Positions 1-7,693 of a stretch of DNA of 16,938 nt are shown in pieces; the first letter of the stretch is position 1, and each line of letters starts with the position of its first letter. Source of the stretch: an uncultured Alistipes sp. (GTDB lineage: Bacteria; Bacteroidota; Bacteroidia; Bacteroidales; Rikenellaceae); assembly GCA_900550925.1 (NCBI GenBank), contig URTU01000036.1:1-16938 (forward strand), read 5' to 3'. The notes below the pieces were generated by a model. The model ran no database searches. It was not told the origin of the DNA and saw only the letters and a list, made by a program, of their open reading frames with translations. Made by a program: the position numbers and the translations under genes.

Positions 1-855
1 ATAGCCGGTATCCACTCGCTCGAAGTGGTTCCGTTCGACGCCGCCTTCGAGAAACCGACCGATTTCGCCGACCGTATCGCACGCAACGTTCAGCTGCTGC
101 TCAAACACGAGTCGCACTTCGATCAGGTCGTTGACCCCGCCGGCGGTTCGTACTATATCGAAAACCTCACCAAGAACATCGCTGAACAGGCTTGGGCTCT
201 GTTCAAACAGGTCGAGGAGAAGGGCGGTTACATCGCTGCATTCAACGAGGGCTTCATCGTTGAACAGGTCGAGAGTTCGGCTGCCGCAAAGGACAAGAAC
301 ATCGCTACACGCCGTCTGAGCCTGCTCGGTGCCAACCAGTACCCCAACTTCACCGAAGTCGCTGCCGACGACGTAAAGGCCGATGTCGTTACCCGCAAGA
401 ACCCTCAGGGCAACTTCCTCAAACCCTACCGCGGTGCAATGGCTTTCGAGGCAATGCGTCTGAAGGTCGACCGCAGCGGAAAGGCTCCCAAGGCATTCAT
501 GCTCACCTGCGGTTCGCTGGCCATGGCACGTGCACGCGCACAGTTCTCGTGCAACTTCTTCGCCTGCGCCGGTATCCGCGTTCAGGACAATACCTTCTTC
601 CACTCGGTTGAGGAGGGCGTCGAGGCCGCTCTGGCTTCGAAAGCCGACATCGTTGTGGTTTGCGCCGCCGATGACGACTACATCACCGTTGCCCCCAAAG
701 TCAAGGAGCTGCTCGGTGGCAAAGCCATCCTCGTGGTAGCCGGTGCTCCCGCCTCGATGGACGAACTCAAGGCCCAGGGTATCGAAAACTTTATCCACGT
801 AAAATGCAACGTGCTCGAAACCCTGCAATATTATTTAAAAGAACTCGGTATCTAA
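1..855 (+). CDS. mutA: Methylmalonyl-CoA mutase small (beta) subunit, 3' part
   Basis: This is the C-terminal 284 residues of the non-catalytic subunit of adenosylcobalamin-dependent methylmalonyl-CoA mutase, which interconverts succinyl-CoA and (R)-methylmalonyl-CoA in the cytoplasm. The frame is open to base 1, so the gene begins upstream; full small subunits are about 620-640 residues, so rather under half is visible. A GTG at base 25 is internal, because the codons before it continue the conserved barrel sequence (IAGIHSLEVVPFD). The end of the TIM-barrel domain is followed by a cobalamin-binding-like fold from about visible residue 160. In that fold the DxHxxG cobalt-ligand motif is absent (LTCGSLAMARARA stands in its place), as expected for the inactive subunit. 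The gene stops 12 bp before mutB and is surely co-transcribed with it. Identity is secure. Confidence 0.95.
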   Translation: MAGIHSLEVVPFDAAFEKPTDFADRIARNVQLLLKHESHFDQVVDPAGGSYYIENLTKNIAEQAWALFKQVEEKGGYIAAFNEGFIVEQVESSAAAKDKNIATRRLSLLGANQYPNFTEVAADDVKADVVTRKNPQGNFLKPYRGAMAFEAMRLKVDRSGKAPKAFMLTCGSLAMARARAQFSCNFFACAGIRVQDNTFFHSVEEGVEAALASKADIVVVCAADDDYITVAPKVKELLGGKAILVVAGAPASMDELKAQGIENFIHVKCNVLETLQYYLKELGI

Positions 856-867
856 CGGAAGACAACT

Positions 868-3012
868 ATGAGAGCAAAATTCAATGATTTATCATACGAA
901 GCTCCTGCTGCAGCAACCTGCTGCGGAGCTCACAAGCCATGCGAAAACAGCGAGAACGTATGGCTCACCGCCGAGCAGATACCGGTAAAAGGTCACTACT
1001 CGGCTGAAGACCTGGCCGAAATGGAACACCTCAACTATGCTGCAGGTATCGTTCCGTTCCTGCGCGGCCCCTACTCGACCATGTATGTAATGCGTCCGTG
1101 GACGATCCGTCAGTACGCAGGCTTCTCGACCGCCGAAGAGTCAAACGCTTTCTACCGTCGAAACCTCGCTTCGGGACAGAAGGGTCTGTCGGTGGCATTC
1201 GACCTGGCTACACACCGCGGTTACGACGCCGATCACCCGCGCGTTGTTGGCGACGTCGGCAAGGCCGGTGTATCGATCTGCTCGGTCGAGGACATGAAGG
1301 TGCTGTTCAACGGCATTCCCCTCGATAAGATGTCCGTTTCGATGACCATGAACGGTGCCGTACTGCCTATCATGGCATTCTATATCGTCGCCGGTCTCGA
1401 ACAGGGCTGCACTCTCGACCAGATGGCCGGTACAATTCAGAACGATATCCTCAAGGAGTTCATGGTGCGTAACACCTATATATATCCGCCCGAGTTCTCG
1501 ATGCGCATCATCGCCGACATCTTCGAGTACACCTCGAAGAACATGCCCAAGTTCAACTCGATCTCGATTTCGGGTTACCACATGCAGGAGGCTGGCGCTA
1601 CGGCCGACATCGAGCTGGCATACACGCTGGCCGACGGTCTTGAATACCTGCGTGCAGGTGTCAACGCCGGACTGAAGATCGACCAGTTCGCACCGCGTCT
1701 GTCGTTCTTCTGGGCCATCGGCATGAACCACTTCATGGAGATCGCCAAGATGCGTGCGGCTCGTATGCTGTGGGCCAAGATCGTTAAACAGTTCGATCCC
1801 AAGAACCCCAAATCGCTCGCACTGCGTACCCACTCGCAGACGTCGGGATGGTCGCTCACCGAGCAGGATCCCTTCAACAACGTTGCCCGTACCGCAATCG
1901 AGGCCATGGGCGCCGCTCTGGGTCACACCCAGTCGCTGCATACCAACGCTCTGGACGAGGCTATCGCCCTGCCGACCGATTTCTCGGCACGTATCGCCCG
2001 CAATACCCAGATCTACCTGCAGGAGGAGACCAGCATCTGCCGCGAAGTCGATCCGTGGGCAGGTTCGTACTATGTCGAGACCCTGACCAACGAGATCGCC
2101 CACAAGGCTTGGGAACACATCCAGGAGATCGAGAAGCTCGGCGGTATGGCAAAGGCCATCGAAACCGGTATTCCGAAGATGCGTATCGAGGAGGCTTCGG
2201 CCCGCAAACAGGCACGTATCGACTCGGGTGTCGAGAAGATCATCGGTGTCAACGAGTACCGTCTCGAAAAGGAGGCTCCGATCGACATCCTGGCCGTCGA
2301 CAACACCGCCGTACGCGAATCGCAGATCAAACGTCTGAAGGAGCTGCGTGCAAACCGCGACGAGGCTGCCGTACAGAAGGCTCTCGCAGCCATTACCGAG
2401 TGCGTCAAGACCAAGAAGGGCAACCTGCTGGAACTGGCCGTCGAGGCAGCGAAGGTACGTGCAACCCTCGGCGAAATTTCGTATGCATGCGAAGTCGTCG
2501 TAGGCCGTTACAAGGCAGTTATTCGTTCAATCTCAGGAGTATATTCATCGGAAGTGAAAGAAGATGCAACATTCGCAAAGGCCAAGAAGCTGTGCGAGGA
2601 ATTTGCCAAGAAAGAGGGTCGTCAGCCCCGTATCATGATCGCTAAACTGGGTCAGGACGGACACGACCGCGGTGCCAAGGTCGTAGCTACGGGTTATGCC
2701 GATATCGGTTTCGATGTCGATATGGGCCCGCTGTTCCAGACCCCCGAGGAGGCCGCAAAACAGGCTGTCGAGAATGACGTCCATGTAGTCGGCGTATCGT
2801 CGCTGGCCGCAGGTCACCTCACTCTCGTTCCGCAGATCATTGCCGAACTCAAGAAGCTCGGCCGTGAGGATATCGTAGTCATCGTGGGTGGTGTCATTCC
2901 GGCCCAGGATTACGATGAACTCTATCGTGACGGTGCTGCTGCAATCTTCGGCCCCGGTACTCCGATCGCTACCGCTGCTATCAAGATTCTCGAGATCCTG
3001 ATGGCCGAGTAA
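868..3012 (+). CDS. mutB: Methylmalonyl-CoA mutase large (catalytic) subunit
   Basis: This 714-residue protein is the catalytic subunit of the B12-dependent mutase that links succinate to propionate production. Residues about 30-555 form the substrate-binding TIM barrel. Y83 (RQYAGFST), R201 (VRNTYIYPP) and H238 (GYHMQEAG) fall where the family's substrate-binding Tyr89, Arg207 and His244 lie in the Propionibacterium enzyme. Residues about 585-714 form the cobalamin domain with DGHDRG at 597-602, where H599 is the lower cobalt ligand, followed by VSSLAAGH (643-650) and GGVIP (674-678). The length matches single-chain bacterial homologues. The ATG at 868 lies 12 bp after mutA and no Shine-Dalgarno is evident, which is usual in Bacteroidetes. 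Oddities are a cysteine-rich N-terminus (C18, C19, C25) and an AT-rich patch of atypical codons at 2521-2575, at the barrel/B12 domain linker. All key residues are present, so it should be active. Confidence 0.97.
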   Translation: MRAKFNDLSYEAPAAATCCGAHKPCENSENVWLTAEQIPVKGHYSAEDLAEMEHLNYAAGIVPFLRGPYSTMYVMRPWTIRQYAGFSTAEESNAFYRRNLASGQKGLSVAFDLATHRGYDADHPRVVGDVGKAGVSICSVEDMKVLFNGIPLDKMSVSMTMNGAVLPIMAFYIVAGLEQGCTLDQMAGTIQNDILKEFMVRNTYIYPPEFSMRIIADIFEYTSKNMPKFNSISISGYHMQEAGATADIELAYTLADGLEYLRAGVNAGLKIDQFAPRLSFFWAIGMNHFMEIAKMRAARMLWAKIVKQFDPKNPKSLALRTHSQTSGWSLTEQDPFNNVARTAIEAMGAALGHTQSLHTNALDEAIALPTDFSARIARNTQIYLQEETSICREVDPWAGSYYVETLTNEIAHKAWEHIQEIEKLGGMAKAIETGIPKMRIEEASARKQARIDSGVEKIIGVNEYRLEKEAPIDILAVDNTAVRESQIKRLKELRANRDEAAVQKALAAITECVKTKKGNLLELAVEAAKVRATLGEISYACEVVVGRYKAVIRSISGVYSSEVKEDATFAKAKKLCEEFAKKEGRQPRIMIAKLGQDGHDRGAKVVATGYADIGFDVDMGPLFQTPEEAAKQAVENDVHVVGVSSLAAGHLTLVPQIIAELKKLGREDIVVIVGGVIPAQDYDELYRDGAAAIFGPGTPIATAAIKILEILMAE

Positions 3013-3033
3013 CTACGAGCTATTCAATATTTG

Positions 3034-3073
3034 CAACAAAGGCTGTTCTCCGTGCGGAGAACAGCCTTTGTTG
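3034..3073 (+). terminator. Strong hairpin terminator after mutB
   Basis: A perfect 19-bp inverted repeat (3034-3052 with 3055-3073, two-base spacer) starts 22 bases after the mutB stop. Its core is GGCTGTTCTCCG pairing with CGGAGAACAGCC. A moderately T-rich stretch (TTGTTGATAT) covers the end and follows it. The stem is very stable, but the U-tract is interrupted. The stem is symmetric and could also stop antisense transcription coming from the other side. Confidence 0.85.
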
Positions 3074-3113
3074 TTGATATATCCCACAACCCGTGGAATT
3101 AGTGTTTGCATTG

Positions 3114-3250
3114 CACCAGACCTGTTCTTTATCAAGCCTCCGGACAGGTCGAGACACTCCAACAGACCTAAGCGTTACACCAGACCCGCCTATTTCTTTA
3201 TCAAGCCACAACGGCAGGTCGAGGCGCTGCAACAGGCCGAAGCACTATAC
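3114..3250. repeat. Degenerate 70-bp direct duplication
   Basis: Two diverged copies lie head to tail, at about 3114-3178 and 3178-3250. Shared blocks are CACCAGACC (3114 and 3178), TTCTTTATCAAGCC (3125 and 3194), CAGGTCGAG (3145 and 3215) and CAACAG (3160 and 3230). The offset grows from 64 to 70 through small indels and then stays at 70. The copies have no recognisable coding content on either strand. They could be an old tandem duplication or two copies of a dispersed intergenic repeat family; which one cannot be told from this window. Confidence 0.7.
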
Positions 3251-3380
3251 CATTGGATTCCATACGCAACAACTCCACATTTAACATGCAATACAGGCAT
3301 ACACAATACGGTCATACAGGCCCGACTAACCCATTATCTCAATTCTCTTCCTCCCCCTCCCGATTTGCAACACCATACAA

Positions 3381-3413
3381 AAAAACACCGGCCTTTCTCA
3401 GACCGGTGTTTTT
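3381..3413 (-). terminator. Rho-independent terminator of ppiD
   Basis: An 11-bp perfect stem (AAAAACACCGG at 3381-3391 with CCGGTGTTTTT at 3403-3413) encloses an 11-base loop. Read on the minus strand it starts 23 bases after the ppiD stop and ends in a run of seven T, the classic intrinsic terminator form. The A/T flanks also pair, so it may work in both directions. Confidence 0.88.
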
Positions 3414-3436
3414 AAATCCACTATACCTATTATATA

Positions 3437-5497
3437 TTAGAAATACTTCACGCGCATATCCTCGATATCCGAGAGCTGGTAGAGTGTCTGGTTCAGGCGC
3501 TGCGGAGCCACATTCTCCTCGATAGCCTGCAAACGTACACGCTCCTTGTCGGCCGTCTGTTCGCCATTGTCGGCAACGCTGTCAACAACAAACATATAGA
3601 CTCCCGACAGACCGTTGACCGGACCGGTAACAGCACCCTCCTCGGCAGCCGTAATGGCTCCGATCAAACGAGGCTCAACGCCGATGCCGTCGATATAGAA
3701 CGATGCGAAACGGATATCCTTGAACTCCTCGACCTCGGTTCCGAGTTCTGCGGCAGCCTCTTCAAGCGATTTGCCGTTGAGCTGAGCGGCCAGCATATCG
3801 TATTTCTTCTGATTGCGCAGCTCGTTGCTGATCAGCTCAGCCACACCCTCTACAGGAACATACTCTCCATCCTGGGCGTCAGCCAGCATTGCCACTACGA
3901 AATTGCCGTCTATCGTGAATATCTCGGAGACGTCGCCCTTCTTGGCACCGAATGCCCACCGAACGATTTCACGCGAATCCTCCAGTCCGCCTATTGCACG
4001 GTCGTTGTTCGTCACACGCGCCACACGAGGAACAAGTGCATTCTCGGATGCCGCAGCATTGAAGTTGTCGACCGAACCCTTGGCTGCAACACTGAACTGA
4101 CTTGCCTTCGAGTGCATCTCCTTTTCGGTCTTGGCGCTCGGGTTGATCGGATAGGTAATCGTAGCGATCTGAGCCTTCAACACCGGCGTATCCTTACGGT
4201 CGATACGTACGATGCAGAGAGCCTGTCCGAGTTGGGTCTGGAAGATGTCGCCGCGCGACAGCTTGTCGAAATTCTCACGGAACTCTTCGGGATATGCCGA
4301 ATAGGGCAGCACACCCATCTTGCCGCCATCGGCCGCCGAAGCCTGCTCTTCGGAGTACTGACGGGCCAGTTCGGCGAAATCGGCTCCATTCACGGCAGCC
4401 GTATAGATACTGTCGGCCTTGTCGGCATTCTGAGCCAGGACAATATAGCTGATCGCCACCGAATCGGGAAGCATCTTGAGGTCCGATACGCGCGACAGGT
4501 GATAGATATCGTTCTTCAGAATCGGGCCCAGCATCGTCGAGCGGTCCTTGCCGAATGCGATTTCGGCCATCTCATCGCTCAACGCATCACGCGAATAGTA
4601 GTTCTCATCGACGCTTTCACGGCTCTTGCTTTTGGCATATATCATCGGGTTCTCGGCCGCAGCAAACTCTTTGGCCATCTGCTCAACCTCGTTTGCGGCA
4701 GCCAGACGGTCGGCATCGGTCGGAAGGACCTCAAAGATTACGTACGACAGCGAACGGGTCGGCAGCTGCTTGTAAGCGCGTTTGTTCTCCTCGTAGAATT
4801 TCGAGATCTCGCTCTGCGAAACCGTAACGGTCGAATCGGGAATTTCGGAGTATTTCTTGCCTACCCAACGGCCGGCATATGTCTTGTTGACCGCATCGAC
4901 TCCGTGAGCCACCTCCAGGTCGTTCACGAACATTCCCTTAACCACCAGGCCGATGTACTTGTCCATCAATCGCTGGGTTTTGGCCTCGCCGACCAGGTAT
5001 TCATATCTCTGACGCATCATCGGACCGTATTCGGCATTTGCTTCGGCAGCCTGCAGATATGTCACCACATCCTCGGGGTTGAAGATTCCCGTAGCCGGAT
5101 TTGCGAAAGCCTGGCTGATAACGGGCGACACGTACTGTCCCGAGATCAGATCGACACGTTCATTCTCCGAAACCACGATACCCAACTTGTCGAAGCCGGG
5201 GTTGATGACATACTCATTGAGCAGCGTCTGCCATGCAACCGTATGTATCATGTCCTGCTCGTCGTTCGAGTTTTCGAGTCCGTTCATCATGCTGAGCATG
5301 TTGTTTGTGGCATCGTAGGCCTCCTGATACTGCAGATAAGTTATCTTCTGACCGTTGATACTTGCCACTTTGGGATCGTTACCGCTCATGCCGCCATGTT
5401 CGAATGCCAGCGTGATGATGAACAGCAGCAATGCTACTCCGATGACGATCGTCAAAAAAAGACCTCCTTTGGTCCTGAGTGTGTTTAAGCCTGCCAT
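3437..5497 (-). CDS. ppiD: PpiD/SurA-type membrane-anchored peptidyl-prolyl isomerase
   Basis: This 686-residue protein is a periplasmic folding chaperone anchored in the inner membrane, expected to help outer-membrane and secreted proteins fold. A short cytoplasmic N-terminus (MAGLNTLRTKGG) is followed by one membrane segment at about residues 13-32. A SurA/PpiD-like N-terminal chaperone region runs through about residue 240 and begins with KVASINGQKITYLQYQ. A parvulin-type rotamase domain lies at about 345-435, with the typical ADFAELARQYSEEQASAADG and GGKMG stretches. A second, weaker rotamase-like segment lies at about 440-545 (WAFGAKKGDVSEIF). Overall length and order resemble E. coli PpiD (about 620 residues). 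It has its own upstream promoter and hairpin, so it may be expressed separately from the lptC cluster although it lies downstream on the same strand. The ATG at 5497 is the natural start because the membrane anchor follows at once. Confidence 0.9.
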   Translation of the reverse strand: MAGLNTLRTKGGLFLTIVIGVALLLFIITLAFEHGGMSGNDPKVASINGQKITYLQYQEAYDATNNMLSMMNGLENSNDEQDMIHTVAWQTLLNEYVINPGFDKLGIVVSENERVDLISGQYVSPVISQAFANPATGIFNPEDVVTYLQAAEANAEYGPMMRQRYEYLVGEAKTQRLMDKYIGLVVKGMFVNDLEVAHGVDAVNKTYAGRWVGKKYSEIPDSTVTVSQSEISKFYEENKRAYKQLPTRSLSYVIFEVLPTDADRLAAANEVEQMAKEFAAAENPMIYAKSKSRESVDENYYSRDALSDEMAEIAFGKDRSTMLGPILKNDIYHLSRVSDLKMLPDSVAISYIVLAQNADKADSIYTAAVNGADFAELARQYSEEQASAADGGKMGVLPYSAYPEEFRENFDKLSRGDIFQTQLGQALCIVRIDRKDTPVLKAQIATITYPINPSAKTEKEMHSKASQFSVAAKGSVDNFNAAASENALVPRVARVTNNDRAIGGLEDSREIVRWAFGAKKGDVSEIFTIDGNFVVAMLADAQDGEYVPVEGVAELISNELRNQKKYDMLAAQLNGKSLEEAAAELGTEVEEFKDIRFASFYIDGIGVEPRLIGAITAAEEGAVTGPVNGLSGVYMFVVDSVADNGEQTADKERVRLQAIEENVAPQRLNQTLYQLSDIEDMRVKYF

Positions 5498-5552
5498 ATT
5501 TTTGTCTCTATTTGTATTTTATTTTCGTTGTTTCCGAATCCTAAAAAGCCCC

Positions 5553-5560
5553 CAAAGATA
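5553..5560 (-). promoter_or_regulatory. Probable ppiD promoter (-7 element)
   Basis: The minus strand carries TATCTTTG, an exact match to the Bacteroidetes -7 consensus TAnnTTTG, 55 bases before the ppiD start codon. No clear TTTG is present at the -33 distance, where the preceding terminator hairpin lies. The predicted 5' leader is about 45-50 bases. Confidence 0.55.
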
Positions 5561-5562
5561 GT

Positions 5563-5588
5563 AAAAATCCGCGAGTTCTCGCATTTTT
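5563..5588 (-). terminator. Hairpin between the CNNM gene and ppiD
   Basis: GCGAG (5571-5575) pairs with CTCGC (5578-5582). The flanks AAAAAT (5563-5568) and ATTTTT (5583-5588) also pair across a two-base bulge. On the minus strand the stem is followed by GGATTTTT, so it can act as a weak terminator after the CNNM gene. It lies just upstream of the ppiD -7 element, which suggests partial uncoupling of ppiD from the upstream operon. Confidence 0.55.
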
Positions 5589-5605
5589 TCCATACATATT
5601 TCGCA

Positions 5606-6862
5606 TCACAGCAACTTTATTCTCACCAAATCCACTCTCGATTGCGACGAACGGAGGATTCTGATCTGTTTGTTGCCGACGGTCAGCACCTCGCCCGCAG
5701 CCGGAATGCCCTCGTAATTGTAGATCACGTAACCGGCCAGCGTATCGTATTCCTTGCTCTCCTCGATGCCCAGTCCGTACTTTTCGTTGAGATACTCGAC
5801 CTCCAGCCGGCCCGACAACACATATTCGCCTTCGCCGACACGTTTCTCGACCATATCCTGCGAATCGTGTTCATCCTCGATCTCGCCGAAGATCTCTTCG
5901 AGCATATCCTCCAGCGAGATGATTCCCGCCGTACCGCCGAACTCGTCTATAACCACGGCAATATAGCTTCGCCGTTTGATGAAATCGGTCATCAGGCGCT
6001 GCAACGGCATCGTCTCCGGAACAAAGCTCACCGGCATCATCACATCCTGCAGCCGTGCCGGATTGTGGAACAGGCTCTTCGAGTTGACATACCCGACGAT
6101 GTTGTCGATCGATTCGCGGTAGACGAAGATTCGCGAGAACTGGGTTTCGGCAAAACGGCCGGTCAGTTCCGATATCGGGCAGTCGAACTCCACCGCCTCG
6201 ATATCCACACGCGGGACCATGCAGTCGCGAACGCACAGATCGGGGAAATCAAGCACATTCTGAAACAGTTTTATCTCGTTCTCCTCGCCGTTTTCCGCAT
6301 CGGTATTGTCCTCGAGCAGGGTCGATATATCCTCGCGGTTGAAATGCGGCACCGGATGGGCATCCGAAACCTTCTGTCCGAAGATCCGCAGTATCAGATA
6401 TGAGATTCCGGTAGTCAGTTTGGCTATCGGATAGAGCACTACGTACATGATGAACACCGGAACGATGAATGTACGCAGATAGAAGTTCGGATTCGCCTTC
6501 ACCACCGATTTGGGGATGAATTCGGCCGTAAAGATGATTATCACGGTCGATACGACCGTCTCGAACAGGATCGAGCCCGAGGCGAAGGCGGTCCAGCCAA
6601 ACGCCGAGGCGATACCCTGCAGCAGAACCGACATGTAGAGCGAATAGATGACCAGTGCGATGTTGTTACCAACAAGGATCGTCGTGATATATTGGCCTGA
6701 GTGCCGCGTAAAGATGTCGGTGATGTATCCGAAGACACGGCTGTGTTTCCGGTCGATCTCCATTTTCAACCGGTTCGAGCTGACAAAGGCGATCTCCATT
6801 CCCGAAAAAAACGCCGACAGAATCAGCATCACCACTACTACGATTATCGAACTGAGTATCAT
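5606..6862 (-). CDS. CNNM/CorC-type (hemolysin family) CBS-domain membrane protein
   Basis: This 418-residue inner-membrane protein belongs to the DUF21/CNNM family, whose members are linked to Mg2+ (or other divalent cation) export and are often labelled hemolysin. The DUF21 membrane domain spans about residues 1-190. Hydrophobic segments lie near 3-20, 60-82, 95-115 and 130-160, and the family signature AFFSGMEIAFVSSNRLKME sits near the N-terminus. A CBS pair follows at about 205-328, with MVPRVDI at the first domain and VIDEFGGTAGIISLEDMLEE at the end of the second. A CorC/HlyC C-terminal domain occupies about 340-418. Length and order are normal for the family, and it also resembles GldE. 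It starts 21 bp after lptC and is probably the last gene before a weak terminator. The transported ion is not proven by sequence. Confidence 0.9.
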   Translation of the reverse strand: MILSSIIVVVVMLILSAFFSGMEIAFVSSNRLKMEIDRKHSRVFGYITDIFTRHSGQYITTILVGNNIALVIYSLYMSVLLQGIASAFGWTAFASGSILFETVVSTVIIIFTAEFIPKSVVKANPNFYLRTFIVPVFIMYVVLYPIAKLTTGISYLILRIFGQKVSDAHPVPHFNREDISTLLEDNTDAENGEENEIKLFQNVLDFPDLCVRDCMVPRVDIEAVEFDCPISELTGRFAETQFSRIFVYRESIDNIVGYVNSKSLFHNPARLQDVMMPVSFVPETMPLQRLMTDFIKRRSYIAVVIDEFGGTAGIISLEDMLEEIFGEIEDEHDSQDMVEKRVGEGEYVLSGRLEVEYLNEKYGLGIEESKEYDTLAGYVIYNYEGIPAAGEVLTVGNKQIRILRSSQSRVDLVRIKLL

Positions 6863-6883
6863 ACTATTTTCTCTCCCGCATTC

Positions 6884-7660
6884 TTACAAATTGATCTGTT
6901 GCAGTTCACTCTCCGAACTCTCCCGACGGTCATTCCCGCTTCTCGATGGAGGTGCAGCCTGCTGTTTTTTCGGCGATGCCACTGCCGCGTCAGCCTTCTC
7001 CGCCGGCCGGGCAGAAGATGTCCCCGACTGCCGTGATCCGGTCACCGCACCGCCCGCCGACGAGCTGCCGTTCACCGTATCGTTGCTGCGATTCTGCTCG
7101 GTATCGACCCACATGCGTCCGCGATAACGCCGGAAATGCCACTCATCCATACTCTCATCCGATTCGAAACCCTCGCCGTACCAATATCCGTCGGGCGTAT
7201 CGACCTTGCAGTCGACATTCGAATAGATTCGTCCCGAGCGCTGATCCCAAAACAACTGCTGGGTATACAGCGTCTCGCCGCGTGCATTGCGGGCCACAAC
7301 GTTTCCCTTTGTCTCCCACAGTTTCCGGTCCTCGAAATAGATGGCATAGTCGGCCGTCAGACGCGAATCGACAACCGTCGTATCGTCATCCCGATAGGTC
7401 TCGATATCGATCCCCTCGCGGAACTCCATGAACGGATCCTTGGCCAGTTTGTAGCCCTCCAGCAACGGCGTCTTGAAGCGATATGACTTGACTCCGTTTT
7501 CGGTCATGAGCATCACCAGATTGTCGCTCTGTTCGGTCATGATCGCTTCGTTGTTTTCTTCTTTTGGCTGTTTCGGTTTCTCACAGGCAGTAAGCAAGAT
7601 AGCACTCCCCGCAATGGAGAGTGCTACCGAAATATGTCTTATCCAGTCCAGACCTTTCAT
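6884..7660 (-). CDS. lptC: LptC-like LPS-export periplasmic lipoprotein
   Basis: This 258-residue protein is predicted to be the LptC component that carries lipopolysaccharide from the inner-membrane LptBFG transporter toward the periplasmic LptA bridge. A lipoprotein signal ends in the lipobox LTAC with C26 as the lipid-modified residue; that differs from the transmembrane anchor of E. coli LptC. Residues about 45-190 form the beta-rich LptC/OstA-like domain, including the Bacteroidetes-type stretches LFWDQRSGRIYSN, DTPDGYWYGEGFESD and WHFRRYRGRMWVD. Residues about 191-258 form a low-complexity Ser/Gly/Ala/Lys/Gln tail that looks disordered and lies outside the usual domain. It sits 33 bp after the TPR gene and 21 bp before the CNNM gene. 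Family assignment is good; the tail has no assigned role. Confidence 0.87.
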   Translation of the reverse strand: MKGLDWIRHISVALSIAGSAILLTACEKPKQPKEENNEAIMTEQSDNLVMLMTENGVKSYRFKTPLLEGYKLAKDPFMEFREGIDIETYRDDDTTVVDSRLTADYAIYFEDRKLWETKGNVVARNARGETLYTQQLFWDQRSGRIYSNVDCKVDTPDGYWYGEGFESDESMDEWHFRRYRGRMWVDTEQNRSNDTVNGSSSAGGAVTGSRQSGTSSARPAEKADAAVASPKKQQAAPPSRSGNDRRESSESELQQINL

Positions 7661-7693
7661 TGAGGACTTGAGAAAAGAGTCGTTAACGGAGTG

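Larger units (their letters stand above)
3013..3436. other. Intergenic region between convergent mutB and ppiD
   Basis: This 424-base gap lies between two genes transcribed toward each other. It holds the mutB terminator, a degenerate 70-bp direct duplication and the ppiD terminator. Bases 3251-3380 show nothing I recognise: they are AC-rich and lack a plausible promoter. Short open frames cross the gap on both strands, but they run through the hairpins and have no recognisable protein sequence. Confidence 0.6.

Noticed and set aside
1141..2118. Minus-strand frame of 325 codons opposite mutB
   Set aside because: mutB is complete with all catalytic residues, and the antisense product is meaningless.
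3068..3415. Plus-strand frame of 115 codons in the mutB-ppiD gap
   Set aside because: It starts inside the mutB terminator, ends inside the ppiD terminator and crosses the degenerate repeat, with no protein family recognised.
4112..5488. Plus-strand frame of 458 codons opposite ppiD
   Set aside because: It mirrors the coding strand of ppiD, contains no domain and has no promoter of its own.
5528..6403. Plus-strand frame of 291 codons crossing the ppiD leader and the CNNM gene
   Set aside because: It runs through a terminator hairpin and is antisense to a well-defined CBS/CorC protein.
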